64,000 nucleotides of DNA from Sinorhizobium fredii (GCF_002944405.1 NZ_CP024307.1:516501-580500); one strand, 5' to 3'; positions 31,849-42,056 are shown, counted from the first letter of the stretch. Program-made: numbers and translations. Notes: generated by a model from the sequence alone, not told the origin.

Positions 31849-31869
31849 CGATCCCGCTTGCGGCGTTTG

Positions 31870-32030
31870 GCCCCTCGTCCCGCTGCAGCGACCTTCTCCC
31901 CGCAGGCGGGGAGAAGGGGCATGCCGCCACGTCTCGCTTCTTTCGCCGGCGGATTCGGGGAACCGGGAGCGAGCCGCGCGTCCCTTCGCCCCGCGTACGG
32001 GGAGAAGGTGCCGGCAGGCGGATGAGGGGC
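31870..32030. repeat. Rhizobial palindromic element between convergent regulator and kinase genes
   Basis: The ends GCCCCTCGTCC and GGATGAGGGGC are inverted copies, imperfect by one base. Inside are two hairpins built on ACCTTCTCCCC...GGGGAGAAGG and CCCCGCGTACGGGGAGAAGGT. The element of about 161 bp fills the convergent interval and probably forms transcription ends for both genes. Confidence 0.7.
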
Positions 32031-32057
32031 AAGAATTGTAACCAAGTGAAACGATTG

Positions 32058-35000
32058 CTATTCCGCCGCCGCCCGTGCCGCTGCGGCAAGCTGCGTCAGC
32101 CAGGCGCGCAAGGCGGCCGGGCGCACCGGCTTGTGTTGTAGAGAGACGCCGTCGCGCTCGGCGGCACCGCGGACCTCCGGGGTGCGGTCGGCGGTTACCA
32201 TCAGCGCCGGAATGCTCTCTCTCCAGCGCGCCCGGATGGAGGCGATCGCGTCGATGCCGGTGCCGTCCCCGAGGTGGTAGTCGGCGACGATCGCATCGGG
32301 CCGCAGCGGCAGGTGTTCGGGGCCGATCTTGTCGCAGGCGGCGACCGATTCCGCCGTCGTGACGGTGCAGCCCCAGCCGCCCAGCAGCAGCGCCATGCCC
32401 TCGAGGATCTTCGGTTCATTGTCGATGCAGACTACAGTCAGCCCGCTCAGCGCGTCGCTCGACTTCGGCGCGGCGACCGGCTGCGGCCTTGTCCGTTCGG
32501 CGGCGCTGGTATCGAGCGGCACGGCAACCTTGAAACCGGTGCCCTTTCCCGGCTCCGACTGCAGGCTGACCGGATGGTTCAGCACACGCGAGATGCGGTC
32601 GACGATCGAAAGTCCGAGGCCAAGCCCGGCGGCGGTGCGCGCCCCTTCGTCGAGGCGCGCGAATTCCTTGAACACGGTGCGGAACTTTGACGCCGGAATG
32701 CCGATGCCGGAATCGAGCACTTCGATCGTCGCCGTCTGCCTATGCCGGCGCACGCCGACGAGAACCTTGCCCTCAAGCGTGTATTTGATCGCATTGGAAA
32801 CGAGATTTTGGACGACGCGTCTCAAGAGGTTCGGGTCGCTGCGCACGACAAGCGAGGTTGGCATGACCGTGAACTCTATGTCCTTCGCCCGCGCCATCGG
32901 CGCGAAATCCGTCTCGATCCGCCGTAAGAGATCATCGAGCGGCACGGCCTGTAGCCGCGGCTTCATGGCGCCGGTGTCGAGCCGCGAGATATCGAGCACG
33001 GCACCGAGTATCGCCTCCACCGATTCGAGCGAGGAGTCGATGTTCTGGACCAGCGCCCTGTTGTCGGAATCTCCGAGCCGCTCGACGAGCGATGAGGAGT
33101 AGAGGCGCGCCGCGTTCAGGGGCTGCAGGATGTCGTGGCCGGCGGCCGCGAAGAAGCGGGTCTTGCCGATATTGGCGTCTTCGGCGGCGGCGCGCGCCTC
33201 GCCAAGTTCTTTGTTGACCCGCGTCAACTCGCTCGTCCGCTCGGCGACGCGCAGTTCCAGCGTTTCGTTCGCCTGCTTCAGCGCCATGTCGGCGGCGACC
33301 CGCGGGGTGATGTCGGTATAGGTGGTGACGATGCCCTTGTCGGGCATGGCGTTGGTCCGCACCTCGACGATACGGGCGCCGTTGCCGAGTTCCAGCAGGA
33401 ACGGCTTGTCGAGCGTCAGGAAATTGGCGACCAGCGTCTTCTCATAGTCTTTGCGGATGTCGCCGCGGCGCGCCAGGATCGCCACGATGTCGGCAAGCGG
33501 GAAGCCGACCTGGCCGGCCGCCTCGGGCAGATCGAGCAGTTCCCGGAAACGGCGGTTCCAGATGATCAGGTTGCTGGCATTGTCGAAGACGGCGATGCCC
33601 TGGTCCATCTGCGAGAGCGCCGTCTGCAGCATGTCCTGGTTATGCTGCAGCGCCTCGCTCGCCTGGTCGAGCAGCCAAGCGGTGTCCGAAGAGGTGTCGT
33701 CCATTCGCTGCAGCACCAGCGAAAACACCAGCCGGGCCGAGGAGGAGCCGATGGCGCTGCCAAGCAATTGCTCGGAAAAATGGACGAGGGCCATGTCGGC
33801 GGAGGCGTTTTCGTCGAGCCAGCGGCCGGATTGCTGCTCATAAGTGTGGAACGAGCGCTGCATGCGCTCCTCGCCCATGTAGCGGGCGATCGTAGTCTTT
33901 AGGTCGCGTACCGTCACCTTCGTCTTGCGGCCGCGGAAGGCCCGTTCCGTGCGCGATCGGCGGGTGATGAAGACGCCGGCCTGGAAGCGCTCGAGCGGCT
34001 TCGGCGCCCGGGTCAGCGAGCCGAGCACATAGGCGCTGACGTTGACTAGCATGCTGAGGGCCGACGCATTGACGAGCGGGTCGGACTGCGGCCCCGAAAA
34101 AACATCCGTAAACGGTAGGAGGAAGCTCAGGATCGTCGAGGCCACGTGAGAATTGTCGGGCCCGCCGAGGCTCGGCAGAAACAGCACATAGGCCCAGACG
34201 AGGAAGCCGCTGACCATTCCGGCAATCGCGCCGCGGGCGTTTGCCTGCCGCCAGACGAGGCCGCCGATGAGCGCCGGCGCCATCTGCGAGATGGCGGCGA
34301 AGGAGAGCAGCCCCAGCGAGGCGAGGCCGGAGCTCATGTCTGCCGAGCGATAGTAGCCGTAGCCGAGCAGCAGCACGACAAAGATCGCGGTGCGGCGGAT
34401 GTTGAGCAGCGTCCCGGCCACGCTCTCCTGCAGGGTGCCGCGGGTGCCGAGCCTCTGGCGCAGGAAGACCGGCATGACGATGTCGTTGGAGATCATGATC
34501 GACAGTGCCACCGAGGCGACGATGACCATGGCCGTGGCGGCGGAAAAGCCGCCGATGAAGGTGAGGAGCGTGATCAACGGCACGTCGCTGGCGAGCGGCA
34601 GGGCCAAGAGATAGAGGTCGGCGTCGCCGGAGCCGGAGAAGGTCAGGATGCCGGCAATGGCGATCGGCAGGACGAAGAGGTTGATGGCGATCAGATAGAG
34701 CGGAAACAGCACCCCCGCGGTACGCAGCTCGTTCTCGGTGCGGTTTTCGACGACGGTGACGTGGAACTGCCGCGGCAGCATGATGATGCCGAAGGCGGAG
34801 AGCACGATCAGCAGGATCCAGCGGGCGGCGGGCGTCTGGTATTCGAGGGCGGAAAGGACGGCGGGACTTTGTCGGGCCGCCTCCAACAGATTCGCCGGCC
34901 CGTCGAACAGGACGAAGACGATGTAGAAGCCTGCCGTCAGCATGGCGACGAGCTTGACGACCGATTCCATCGCGATCGCCAGGATCAGCCCGTCCTGATG

Positions 35001-35564
35001 CTCGGTGGCATCCGTGTGGCGGGTGCCGAAGACGATCGCGAAGCAGGCGAGGAAGAGGGTGACGAGCAGCGGCAGGTCGATGAAATTTTCGCCCGCGCCG
35101 ATGCCGTAGTCGCTGGTGTCGATCATCGCGGCGACCGAGCTCGAGACCGCCTTGAGCTGAAGGGCAATATAGGGAATGGCGCCGACCAGCGAGATCAGTG
35201 CGACGATCGCCGCCACCGCCGGGTTCTTGCCGTAGCGCGCCGCTACGAAATCGGCGACCGAGGTCAGTTTCTCGGTCTTGGCGAGCCGCACGATCCTGCG
35301 GATCAGCGGCATGCCGAGCGTGAACATCAGGATCGGCCCGATATAGATGCCGGTGAACTCGAGCCCATGCTCGGCGGCGAGCCCGACGCCGCCGAAATAG
35401 GTCCAGGAGGTGCAGTAGATCGCCAGGCTCAGCGCATAGACCAGCGGCCTGCCCTTGCTGGCAATCCTGCTTCTGCTGGCCCGCCGGTCGCCGTAGCTTG
35501 CGACCGCGAAGAGCAGTAGCAGATAGGCGAAGGCCGAGGCGAAAATGACCGAACCCGAAAGCAT
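32058..35564 (-). CDS. Sodium/solute symporter-fused hybrid sensor histidine kinase (CrbS/MxtR type)
   Basis: A 1168-residue inner-membrane kinase. Residues 1-500 form a complete SSS-like transporter domain of about twelve to thirteen helices (GGVGLAAEHGLEFTGIYIGP, TSVADFVAARYGKNPAVAAIVALISLVGAIPYIALQLK). A PAS domain (about 640-740, SQMDQGIAVFDNASNLIIWNRRFRELL) and a coiled coil follow. The kinase core has H-box FFAAAGHDILQPLNAARL (about residue 810), N-box NLVSNAIKYT and G1 VLDSGIGIP. A C-terminal receiver has its acceptor Asp in AIVADYHLGDG (about 1095). This is the architecture of CrbS and MxtR, linked to acetate use. It converges on the NarL-type regulator gene. Confidence 0.92.
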   Translation of the reverse strand: MLSGSVIFASAFAYLLLLFAVASYGDRRASRSRIASKGRPLVYALSLAIYCTSWTYFGGVGLAAEHGLEFTGIYIGPILMFTLGMPLIRRIVRLAKTEKLTSVADFVAARYGKNPAVAAIVALISLVGAIPYIALQLKAVSSSVAAMIDTSDYGIGAGENFIDLPLLVTLFLACFAIVFGTRHTDATEHQDGLILAIAMESVVKLVAMLTAGFYIVFVLFDGPANLLEAARQSPAVLSALEYQTPAARWILLIVLSAFGIIMLPRQFHVTVVENRTENELRTAGVLFPLYLIAINLFVLPIAIAGILTFSGSGDADLYLLALPLASDVPLITLLTFIGGFSAATAMVIVASVALSIMISNDIVMPVFLRQRLGTRGTLQESVAGTLLNIRRTAIFVVLLLGYGYYRSADMSSGLASLGLLSFAAISQMAPALIGGLVWRQANARGAIAGMVSGFLVWAYVLFLPSLGGPDNSHVASTILSFLLPFTDVFSGPQSDPLVNASALSMLVNVSAYVLGSLTRAPKPLERFQAGVFITRRSRTERAFRGRKTKVTVRDLKTTIARYMGEERMQRSFHTYEQQSGRWLDENASADMALVHFSEQLLGSAIGSSSARLVFSLVLQRMDDTSSDTAWLLDQASEALQHNQDMLQTALSQMDQGIAVFDNASNLIIWNRRFRELLDLPEAAGQVGFPLADIVAILARRGDIRKDYEKTLVANFLTLDKPFLLELGNGARIVEVRTNAMPDKGIVTTYTDITPRVAADMALKQANETLELRVAERTSELTRVNKELGEARAAAEDANIGKTRFFAAAGHDILQPLNAARLYSSSLVERLGDSDNRALVQNIDSSLESVEAILGAVLDISRLDTGAMKPRLQAVPLDDLLRRIETDFAPMARAKDIEFTVMPTSLVVRSDPNLLRRVVQNLVSNAIKYTLEGKVLVGVRRHRQTATIEVLDSGIGIPASKFRTVFKEFARLDEGARTAAGLGLGLSIVDRISRVLNHPVSLQSEPGKGTGFKVAVPLDTSAAERTRPQPVAAPKSSDALSGLTVVCIDNEPKILEGMALLLGGWGCTVTTAESVAACDKIGPEHLPLRPDAIVADYHLGDGTGIDAIASIRARWRESIPALMVTADRTPEVRGAAERDGVSLQHKPVRPAALRAWLTQLAAAARAAAE

Positions 35565-35799
35565 GCCTCACTCCTCGACGGGCAGCATAGGGCAAGTCCA
35601 TCCCATTGAGAATTGGCTGCTTTATGCGTCTTAAGTCCAAGACGCGACGGGGCAGCCGTCGCGCGCCACGGGCCGCTGCCCGCCTTGATCGCGAACGGCG
35701 GTTCCATCGCTCCGAGCTTTGGTCTAGTTTCCTCCAGCGGTAGCCGCGCGGGACAGGCGCGGCCGAGCGTTCAAGGACGGGGATATTACGGAGAGACGC

Positions 35800-36228
35800 A
35801 TGCTGAACGAATTCAAAGAGTTTATCGCCCGCGGCAATGTGATGGACCTGGCGGTCGGCGTGATCATCGGCGCTGCCTTCACCAAGATCGTCACCTCGGT
35901 CGTCGACGATCTCGTCATGCCGGTGGTCGGCGCGATTACCGGCGGCGGTTTCGATTTTTCGAATTATTTTCTGCCGCTTTCCGCCAATGTCACCGCCCCG
36001 ACGCTGGCCGCAGCCCGCCAGCAGGGCGCGGTCTTTGCTTATGGCAGCTTCATCACGGTGTTCATCAACTTCCTGATCCTTGCCTGGATCATCTTCCTGC
36101 TGGTCAAAGGGGTGAACCGCATCCGCGCCTCGGTGGAACGAGAGAAGGCACCGGAGCCGGCCGCGCCGCCGCCTGAGGATGTGCGGCTGCTGTCGGAAAT
36201 ACGGGATATCTTGAAGCAGCGGGCCTGA
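35800..36228 (+). CDS. mscL: Large-conductance mechanosensitive channel
   Basis: A 142-residue pore protein that opens under high membrane tension to protect against hypo-osmotic shock. The first helix carries the diagnostic [29 protein letters not shown]. After a periplasmic loop the second helix is [25 protein letters not shown], and the cytoplasmic bundle ends [12 protein letters not shown]. The homopentamer forms from two helices per subunit. A strong TTACGGAGAG site precedes the start. Confidence 0.97.
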   Translation: MLNEFKEFIARGNVMDLAVGVIIGAAFTKIVTSVVDDLVMPVVGAITGGGFDFSNYFLPLSANVTAPTLAAARQQGAVFAYGSFITVFINFLILAWIIFLLVKGVNRIRASVEREKAPEPAAPPPEDVRLLSEIRDILKQRA

Positions 36229-36334
36229 CGGCAGCGAAATCATCACAGAAATCGATAAGTTCGTCAGAGAAAATCGTGTGATCACGGGTGCGAAAACGTC
36301 TAGAAGCGGCGGGCAATTCAGGAGGCCGCCGCTG

Positions 36335-37501
36335 ATGACGACCATGACCAGCCTTAGTCCCCGCGCTCTTGCGGCGCCCGAAAGCGGCATCGTCGAAGTG
36401 GTGAACTATGCCCGTGGTCGCGATGGCCTGATCCCGCTCTGGGTCGGTGAGGGCGATCTTCCGACGCCGGACTTCATCAGCCGGGCAGCGGCCGACGCGC
36501 TGGTGGCCGGCCAGACCTTCTATACGTGGCAGCGCGGCATCCCGCCGCTGCGCGAGGCGTTGGTGCGCTATTATCAGCGCCGCTTCCAAAAGACGCTCGC
36601 GCCGGAGAATTTCTACGTCACCGGATCCGGCATGCAGGCGATCAAGCTTGCGATCGAGGCAATCGCTTCGCCCGGCGACGAGATGGTTCTCCTGACCCCG
36701 GCCTGGCCGAATTTCGCCGCCGCCGCGTACCTCTCCGGCGTCCGGCCGGTCTCGGTGCCGCTGCGCTTCGAGAACGGCAAATGGCAGCTCGACCTCGACC
36801 GCCTTGCGGCGGCGATCGGCGATAAGACGCGGGCGCTGTTCATCAACACGCCGTCCAATCCGACCGGATGGACGGCGTCGCCCGACGATCTCAAGGCCAT
36901 CTTGGCGCTGGCGCGCAGGCATGGCATCTGGATCATCGCCGATGAGATCTACGCGCTCTACTACTATCTCGGCCGACGCGCGCCGTCCTTCCTCGACATC
37001 ATGGAGGACGACGACCGCATCCTCTTCGTCAACTCCTTCTCCAAGAACTGGGCGATGACTGGCTGGCGCGTCGGCTGGATCGTGGCGCCGCCGGCCATGG
37101 GCCAAGTGCTTGAGAACCTGATCCAGTATTCGACCTCCGGGGTCGCACAATTCATGCAGCGCGGCGCCGTCGTCGCCCTGGACGAAGGCGACGCTTTCGT
37201 CGACGACAACGTCACCAAGGCCCGACGCAATCGCGACCTGCTCTGCGACACGCTGATTGCCACCAATCGCGTCGAGACCCTGAAGCCCGACGGGGCGCTT
37301 TACGCCTTCCTGAAGATCGACGGCGTCACGGATTCGCGCCGGGCGGCGATCGACATCGTCGACAAGACCGGGGTCGGACTGGCTCCGGGAACGGCTTTCA
37401 GCGAGGGCGGGTCGCTGTTCATGCGCGCCTGCTTCCTGCGTGACCCGGCCCAGATCGCAGAGGCCGCGGACCGTCTGCGCACCTATATCCTCGACCGCTG
37501 A
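36335..37501 (+). CDS. PLP-dependent class I/II aminotransferase
   Basis: A 388-residue fold-type I aminotransferase. The PLP lysine lies in VNSFSKNWAMTGWRVGW (about residue 234), with the usual NTPSNPTG, ADEIYALYYY and GSLFMRACFL arginine motif. The substrate is not evident; relatives use aspartate, aromatic or branched-chain amino acids. ATG 36335 has AGGAGG nine bases upstream; ATG 36344 is possible and 36278 is unlikely. It has no operon partner and is co-directional with mscL and galE. Confidence 0.88.
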   Translation: MTTMTSLSPRALAAPESGIVEVVNYARGRDGLIPLWVGEGDLPTPDFISRAAADALVAGQTFYTWQRGIPPLREALVRYYQRRFQKTLAPENFYVTGSGMQAIKLAIEAIASPGDEMVLLTPAWPNFAAAAYLSGVRPVSVPLRFENGKWQLDLDRLAAAIGDKTRALFINTPSNPTGWTASPDDLKAILALARRHGIWIIADEIYALYYYLGRRAPSFLDIMEDDDRILFVNSFSKNWAMTGWRVGWIVAPPAMGQVLENLIQYSTSGVAQFMQRGAVVALDEGDAFVDDNVTKARRNRDLLCDTLIATNRVETLKPDGALYAFLKIDGVTDSRRAAIDIVDKTGVGLAPGTAFSEGGSLFMRACFLRDPAQIAEAADRLRTYILDR

Positions 37502-37678
37502 TCCAAGATTCGTCCGTTGCGGGCCGATCGATAAAATCCGAATGATTGCCGTGGCGGGTGCTTAACCACCGCCGCAGGAATAGCCGGTGAAGAGCGGCGC
37601 CGGCGCCGCGATTTACCAATTCCGTAAGCATCGCCCGTCTTTCCTGTTCCCGGGTTCAATCGGGGGTGGAAGGCAGCC

Positions 37679-38713
<1,035 letters not shown>

Positions 38714-38725
38714 AGGGCCGGAGCC

Positions 38726-39031
38726 TTACTCCTCGTCTTCGCCGAGGAGCTTGCGCTCATGCGCGATCGCATGGTCGATGAGCTGTGTCCACAAGCGCTC
38801 ATAGAAGTCCGGGTCGAGCCCGAATTCGATCGCGTGCCTGCGGGCATTCTCCCGGACCTCTGCGACGCGCGCCGGAATGTCTGCCTTGAGATACAGCGGG
38901 CGCTTGATCTCGGCAGCCCGGTCGATATAGCCCCAGCGTTCGGCAAAGAGCGCCATCAACGCGCGGTCGAGCCGATCGATCTGAGCGCGCACATCCGCCA
39001 TCGTCGTGCATTCTGCGGGGGTCTTTGGCAT
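38726..39031 (-). CDS. Chorismate mutase, AroQ class
   Basis: A 101-residue all-helical enzyme that converts chorismate to prephenate for phenylalanine and tyrosine. The N-terminal helix holds the active-site residues: DVRAQIDRLDRALMALFAERWGYIDRAAEIK (two arginines and a lysine). The C-terminal FYERLWTQLIDHAIAHE completes the fold. ATG 39031 (MPKTPAECTTMADVR) has AGGAG six bases upstream. It converges with galE with 12 bases between the stops. Confidence 0.92.
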   Translation of the reverse strand: MPKTPAECTTMADVRAQIDRLDRALMALFAERWGYIDRAAEIKRPLYLKADIPARVAEVRENARRHAIEFGLDPDFYERLWTQLIDHAIAHERKLLGEDEE

Positions 39032-39163
39032 GTCCGGCTCCTGCCGGGGCGGATCGCGCCCCGTTCCATCGCGCCGAACTGCTAGCAAAGCGGACGCCGG
39101 CTGAGAAGGGGAAAAACCGCCGCAGCGCCCGTGGCGAGTTGCCTAGCCCGCTGCTTGGTCACC

Positions 39164-39224
39164 TCGGCAGGCGATCGCTGGGGAGTAGGGTGCGGTCCTG
39201 TCTCCGTCGGCGATTGCCTGCCGA
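39164..39224. other. Long hairpin with a GGGGAGTAG loop motif
   Basis: The arms TCGGCAGGCGATCGC (39164-39178) and GGCGATTGCCTGCCGA (39209-39224) pair with only one or two mismatches. The 30-base loop has TGGGGAGTAGGGTGC on the plus strand. GGGGAGTAG is a hallmark of yybP-ykoY manganese riboswitches, but the loop is far shorter than in that class and no plus-strand gene follows. The surrounding 39032-39272 holds no gene. It may be a terminator of the cio operon or a small structured RNA. Confidence 0.45.
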
Positions 39225-39272
39225 TGTGTAGGAAGACGGTAGGTCCGCAAGCTTGAGCGGGGCTTTCCCTAA

Positions 39273-39380
39273 TTAGCTGCCGAGCGCGAGCTTAATCGCG
39301 AGCCCGACTACGCTCACCGCCGCGACGCCGGCGAACCAGAGCCAGACGAACCAGAGGAGCCGGCGGCCGAGCGCGCCCAT
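39273..39380 (-). CDS. DUF2474-like small subunit of the bd oxidase (CydX/CioZ-like)
   Basis: A 35-residue single-helix protein (MGALGRRLLWFVWLWFAGVAAVSVVGLAIKLALGS). Its ATG overlaps the TGA of cioB by one base, so it is coupled. Tryptophan-rich, one-helix proteins of the DUF2474 type are found next to CioAB oxidases, as CydX is next to CydAB, and are thought to stabilise the heme centre. It is below usual gene-calling size. Confidence is high from position and helix. Confidence 0.85.
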   Translation of the reverse strand: MGALGRRLLWFVWLWFAGVAAVSVVGLAIKLALGS

Positions 39381-40384
39381 CAGTGATAGCCCTCTTCCGG
39401 ATCGACCTTGCCGCGGAACACCCAGTAGGCATAGGCGGTATAGGCAAGAATGATCGGCACCAGCACGAGCGCGCCGACGAGCAGGAAAGCGAGGCTGTCG
39501 TTCGGCGCGGCGGCGTCCCAGATGGTGAGCGACGGCGGCACCATATAGGGATAGAAGCTGATGCCGATGCCGATATAGCCGAGCAGGAAGAGGCCGAGGG
39601 CGGCGATGAAGGGCTGGCGGTCGTGGCGCTGCTGGATGCCCTTGAGCAGCAGGTAAAGGCAGCCGAGAACGAGCAGCGGCACGATGACACTGAAGATCGC
39701 CGTCGGCCAGCCGAACCAGCGCTGCAGATAGACCGGCTCGAGAAATGGCGTCCAGAGGCTGACGATGCCCATGGCCGCCACGGTGGCGAAGGCGCATTTC
39801 AGCGCGATGGCGCGAGCACGCTCGGCGAGATCGCCGCGCGTCTTCATGATCAGCCAGGTCGCGCCGAGCAGCGCGTAGCCGATGACGATCGCCGCGCCGG
39901 TGACGATCGAGAACGGCGTCAGCCAGTCCCACCAACCGCCGGCATAGGCCCGGTCTTCGACCGGAATCCCCTGGATGAGCGCGCCGAGCGCCAGCCCCTG
40001 GGAAAAGGCTGCGAGCGTCGAGCCGCCGGCAAAGGCCCAGTTCCACAAAAACTCGCCGCGTCGCGTGCGCCAGCGATATTCGAAGGCGACGCCGCGGAAG
40101 ATGAGGCCGAGAAGCATGCCGATGATCGGCGCATAAAGCGCTGGCATGACCGTGGCATAGGCGAGCGGGAAGACGGCCATCAGGCCGCCCCCGCCGAGCA
40201 CGAGCCATGTCTCGTTACCGTCCCACACCGGTGCCACGGAATTCATCATTACGTCGCGATCGTGCTTCTCCGGGAAGAACGGAAAGAGAATGCCGACGCC
40301 GAGATCGAAGCCGTCGAGCACCACATAGGCGAGCACCGCGAAGGCGATAAGCGCGGCCCAGATGAACGGCAGGTCAATGGCCAT
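39380..40384 (-). CDS. cioB: Cyanide-insensitive/bd ubiquinol oxidase subunit II
   Basis: A 334-residue inner-membrane protein with about eight helices. The family motifs are present: the start AIDLPFIWAALIAFAVLAYVVLDGFDLGVGILFPF, then DRDVMMNSVAPVWDGNETWLVLGGGGLMAVFPLAYA and SFYPYMVPPSLTIWDAAAP. It partners CioA to form a quinol oxidase without proton pumping. It starts 11 bases inside the end of cioA. A family split between bd and CIO types favours CIO because of the associated CioA features. Confidence 0.95.
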   Translation of the reverse strand: MAIDLPFIWAALIAFAVLAYVVLDGFDLGVGILFPFFPEKHDRDVMMNSVAPVWDGNETWLVLGGGGLMAVFPLAYATVMPALYAPIIGMLLGLIFRGVAFEYRWRTRRGEFLWNWAFAGGSTLAAFSQGLALGALIQGIPVEDRAYAGGWWDWLTPFSIVTGAAIVIGYALLGATWLIMKTRGDLAERARAIALKCAFATVAAMGIVSLWTPFLEPVYLQRWFGWPTAIFSVIVPLLVLGCLYLLLKGIQQRHDRQPFIAALGLFLLGYIGIGISFYPYMVPPSLTIWDAAAPNDSLAFLLVGALVLVPIILAYTAYAYWVFRGKVDPEEGYH

Positions 40385-41789
40385 GCGGGCCTCCATTGGG
40401 TCTCGCCGCTGCCGGGCCAGGGGTGACGCCGGCCGTGCGCAGCGGCCCCTCGTCGAGTTCCGGCATGGTATCGCGCGGCAGGCGCGCCATCAGCCGCAGG
40501 ATGTAGAAGGTGCCGGCGCCGAAGACGAGGAAGTAGACGATGATGAAGGCGACGAGCGACGCGCCGACGGCCGGAGCCTCGATCGGTGACACAGAATTGG
40601 CCGTCAGCAGGTGGCCATAGACAGTATAGGGCTGCCGCCCGACCTCGGAAGTGATCCAGCCGGCAAGCACCGCGACAAACCCCGCCGGACCCATTGCCAC
40701 CGCCATGCGGTGCAGCCAGGCATCGGTGGCGAGTGTGCCACGGTACCGACACCAGAGCGACCAGAGGCCGATCCCGAGCATGGCCAGGCCCATGCCGACC
40801 ATCACGCGGAACGACCAGAAGACGATGCCGACGGGAGGGTGGAGTTCTTCGGGAATCGAGTCGAGGCCGGCGAGCGGTGCATCGAGATCGTGCTTCAGAA
40901 TGAGGCTCCCGAGTCTTGGCACTTCGATTGCGTAGTCGATGCGCTTCTCCGCTGAATTGGGGATGCCGAAGAGCACCAGCGGGGCACCGTCGGGATGGCT
41001 GTGATAGTGACCCTCCATCGCCATGATCTTGGCCGGCTGATGCTCGAGCGTATTGAGGCCGTGCAGGTCGCCGGCGAGAATCTGGATAGGCGCGACGATC
41101 GCTGCCATCCACATCGCCATCGAGAACATCGTCCGGGCACGCCGAGGCGCAGTGTGGCGCAACAGATGCCAAGCGCCGCAGGCGCCGACGACGAACGCCG
41201 TCGTCAGATAGGCGGCGAGCACCATATGCACGAGCCGGTAGGGGAAGGACGGATTGAAGATGATTGCCCACCAGTCGACCGGAATGAATTGTCCGGCTTC
41301 GTTCATTGCAAAGCCCGCCGGGGTCTGCATCCAGGAGTTCGCGGACAAGATCCAGGTGGCCGAGATCAGCGTGCCGAGCGCGACCATGGCGGTTGCGAAA
41401 AAATGCAGTCTCGGACCGACCCGGTTGAGGCCGAACAGCATGATGCCCAGGAAGCCTGCCTCGAGGAAGAAGGCCGTCAGGACCTCGTACCCCATCAGCG
41501 GTCCGATGATCGGGCCCGCCTTGTCCGAGAACACGCTCCAGTTGGTGCCGAACTGATAGGACATGACGATGCCCGAGACGACGCCCATGCCGAAGGCGAC
41601 GGCGAAAATCGTCTTCCAGAAGTTGAAGAGCTCGAGATAGACCTCGTCCTTCTTCCAAAGCCACAGCGCCTCGAGAACCGCGAGATAGCTCGCGAGTCCT
41701 ATGGAAAAGGCGGGAAAGATGATGTGAAACGAGACCGTGAAGGCGAACTGAATGCGCGCAAGCACTGTCGCATCGAAGGCTTCAAACAC
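40374..41789 (-). CDS. cioA: Cyanide-insensitive/bd ubiquinol oxidase subunit I
   Basis: A 471-residue protein of the cytochrome bd subunit I family. Heme ligands appear in FTVSFHIIFPAFSIG, in NPSFPYRLVHMVLAAYLTT and in a methionine-bearing segment near VMVGMGLAMLGIG. The quinol-binding loop is short, and the GRQPYTVYGHLLTANSVS motif is typical of CioA rather than E. coli CydA. This oxidase passes electrons from quinol to oxygen and resists cyanide. A GTG at 41789 with AAAGGA nearby is the likely start; a run to 41858 has low-complexity sequence. Confidence 0.93.
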   Translation of the reverse strand: MFEAFDATVLARIQFAFTVSFHIIFPAFSIGLASYLAVLEALWLWKKDEVYLELFNFWKTIFAVAFGMGVVSGIVMSYQFGTNWSVFSDKAGPIIGPLMGYEVLTAFFLEAGFLGIMLFGLNRVGPRLHFFATAMVALGTLISATWILSANSWMQTPAGFAMNEAGQFIPVDWWAIIFNPSFPYRLVHMVLAAYLTTAFVVGACGAWHLLRHTAPRRARTMFSMAMWMAAIVAPIQILAGDLHGLNTLEHQPAKIMAMEGHYHSHPDGAPLVLFGIPNSAEKRIDYAIEVPRLGSLILKHDLDAPLAGLDSIPEELHPPVGIVFWSFRVMVGMGLAMLGIGLWSLWCRYRGTLATDAWLHRMAVAMGPAGFVAVLAGWITSEVGRQPYTVYGHLLTANSVSPIEAPAVGASLVAFIIVYFLVFGAGTFYILRLMARLPRDTMPELDEGPLRTAGVTPGPAAARPNGGPHGH

Positions 41790-41915
41790 GGGGCGCGATC
41801 CTTTCAGCCCGGGCGGTGAGGGCGGAGGCGCAGGAGCCCTTGCATCCCGCACGATCATTCATTCGCTCATCGAGCGGCGGCTCGACTTCATCGTGTGATT
41901 GAATTTGATGCAGAA

Positions 41916-41929
41916 TTGCCAAAGGTCAA
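41916..41929 (-). promoter_or_regulatory. Candidate FNR/FixK-like box upstream of cioA
   Basis: The 14-bp dyad reads TTGACCTTTGGCAA on the minus strand, i.e. TTGAC-N4-GGCAA against the TTGAT-N4-ATCAA consensus. It keeps the essential TTG and CAA triplets. It lies about 127 bases upstream of the cioA start, which suits oxygen-responsive control of the oxidase. The match is short and could be chance. Confidence 0.35.
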
Positions 41930-42056
41930 TAACGGGCAGCCCGCCACGTTGTCACACTGCGGCAATGTTTCGCCTGTGGCATTTTGGACCATCTTTTTCG
42001 TGCATGTCGTTGTTCCAAAACCCCATGCACACTTTTGGGCGACATGCGCTGGAGGA

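Noticed and set aside
33838..36390. 850-codon minus-strand frame across the kinase gene and mscL
   Set aside because: It is out of frame with the symporter-kinase and extends through the mscL gene on the other strand; the translation is Arg-rich shadow sequence.
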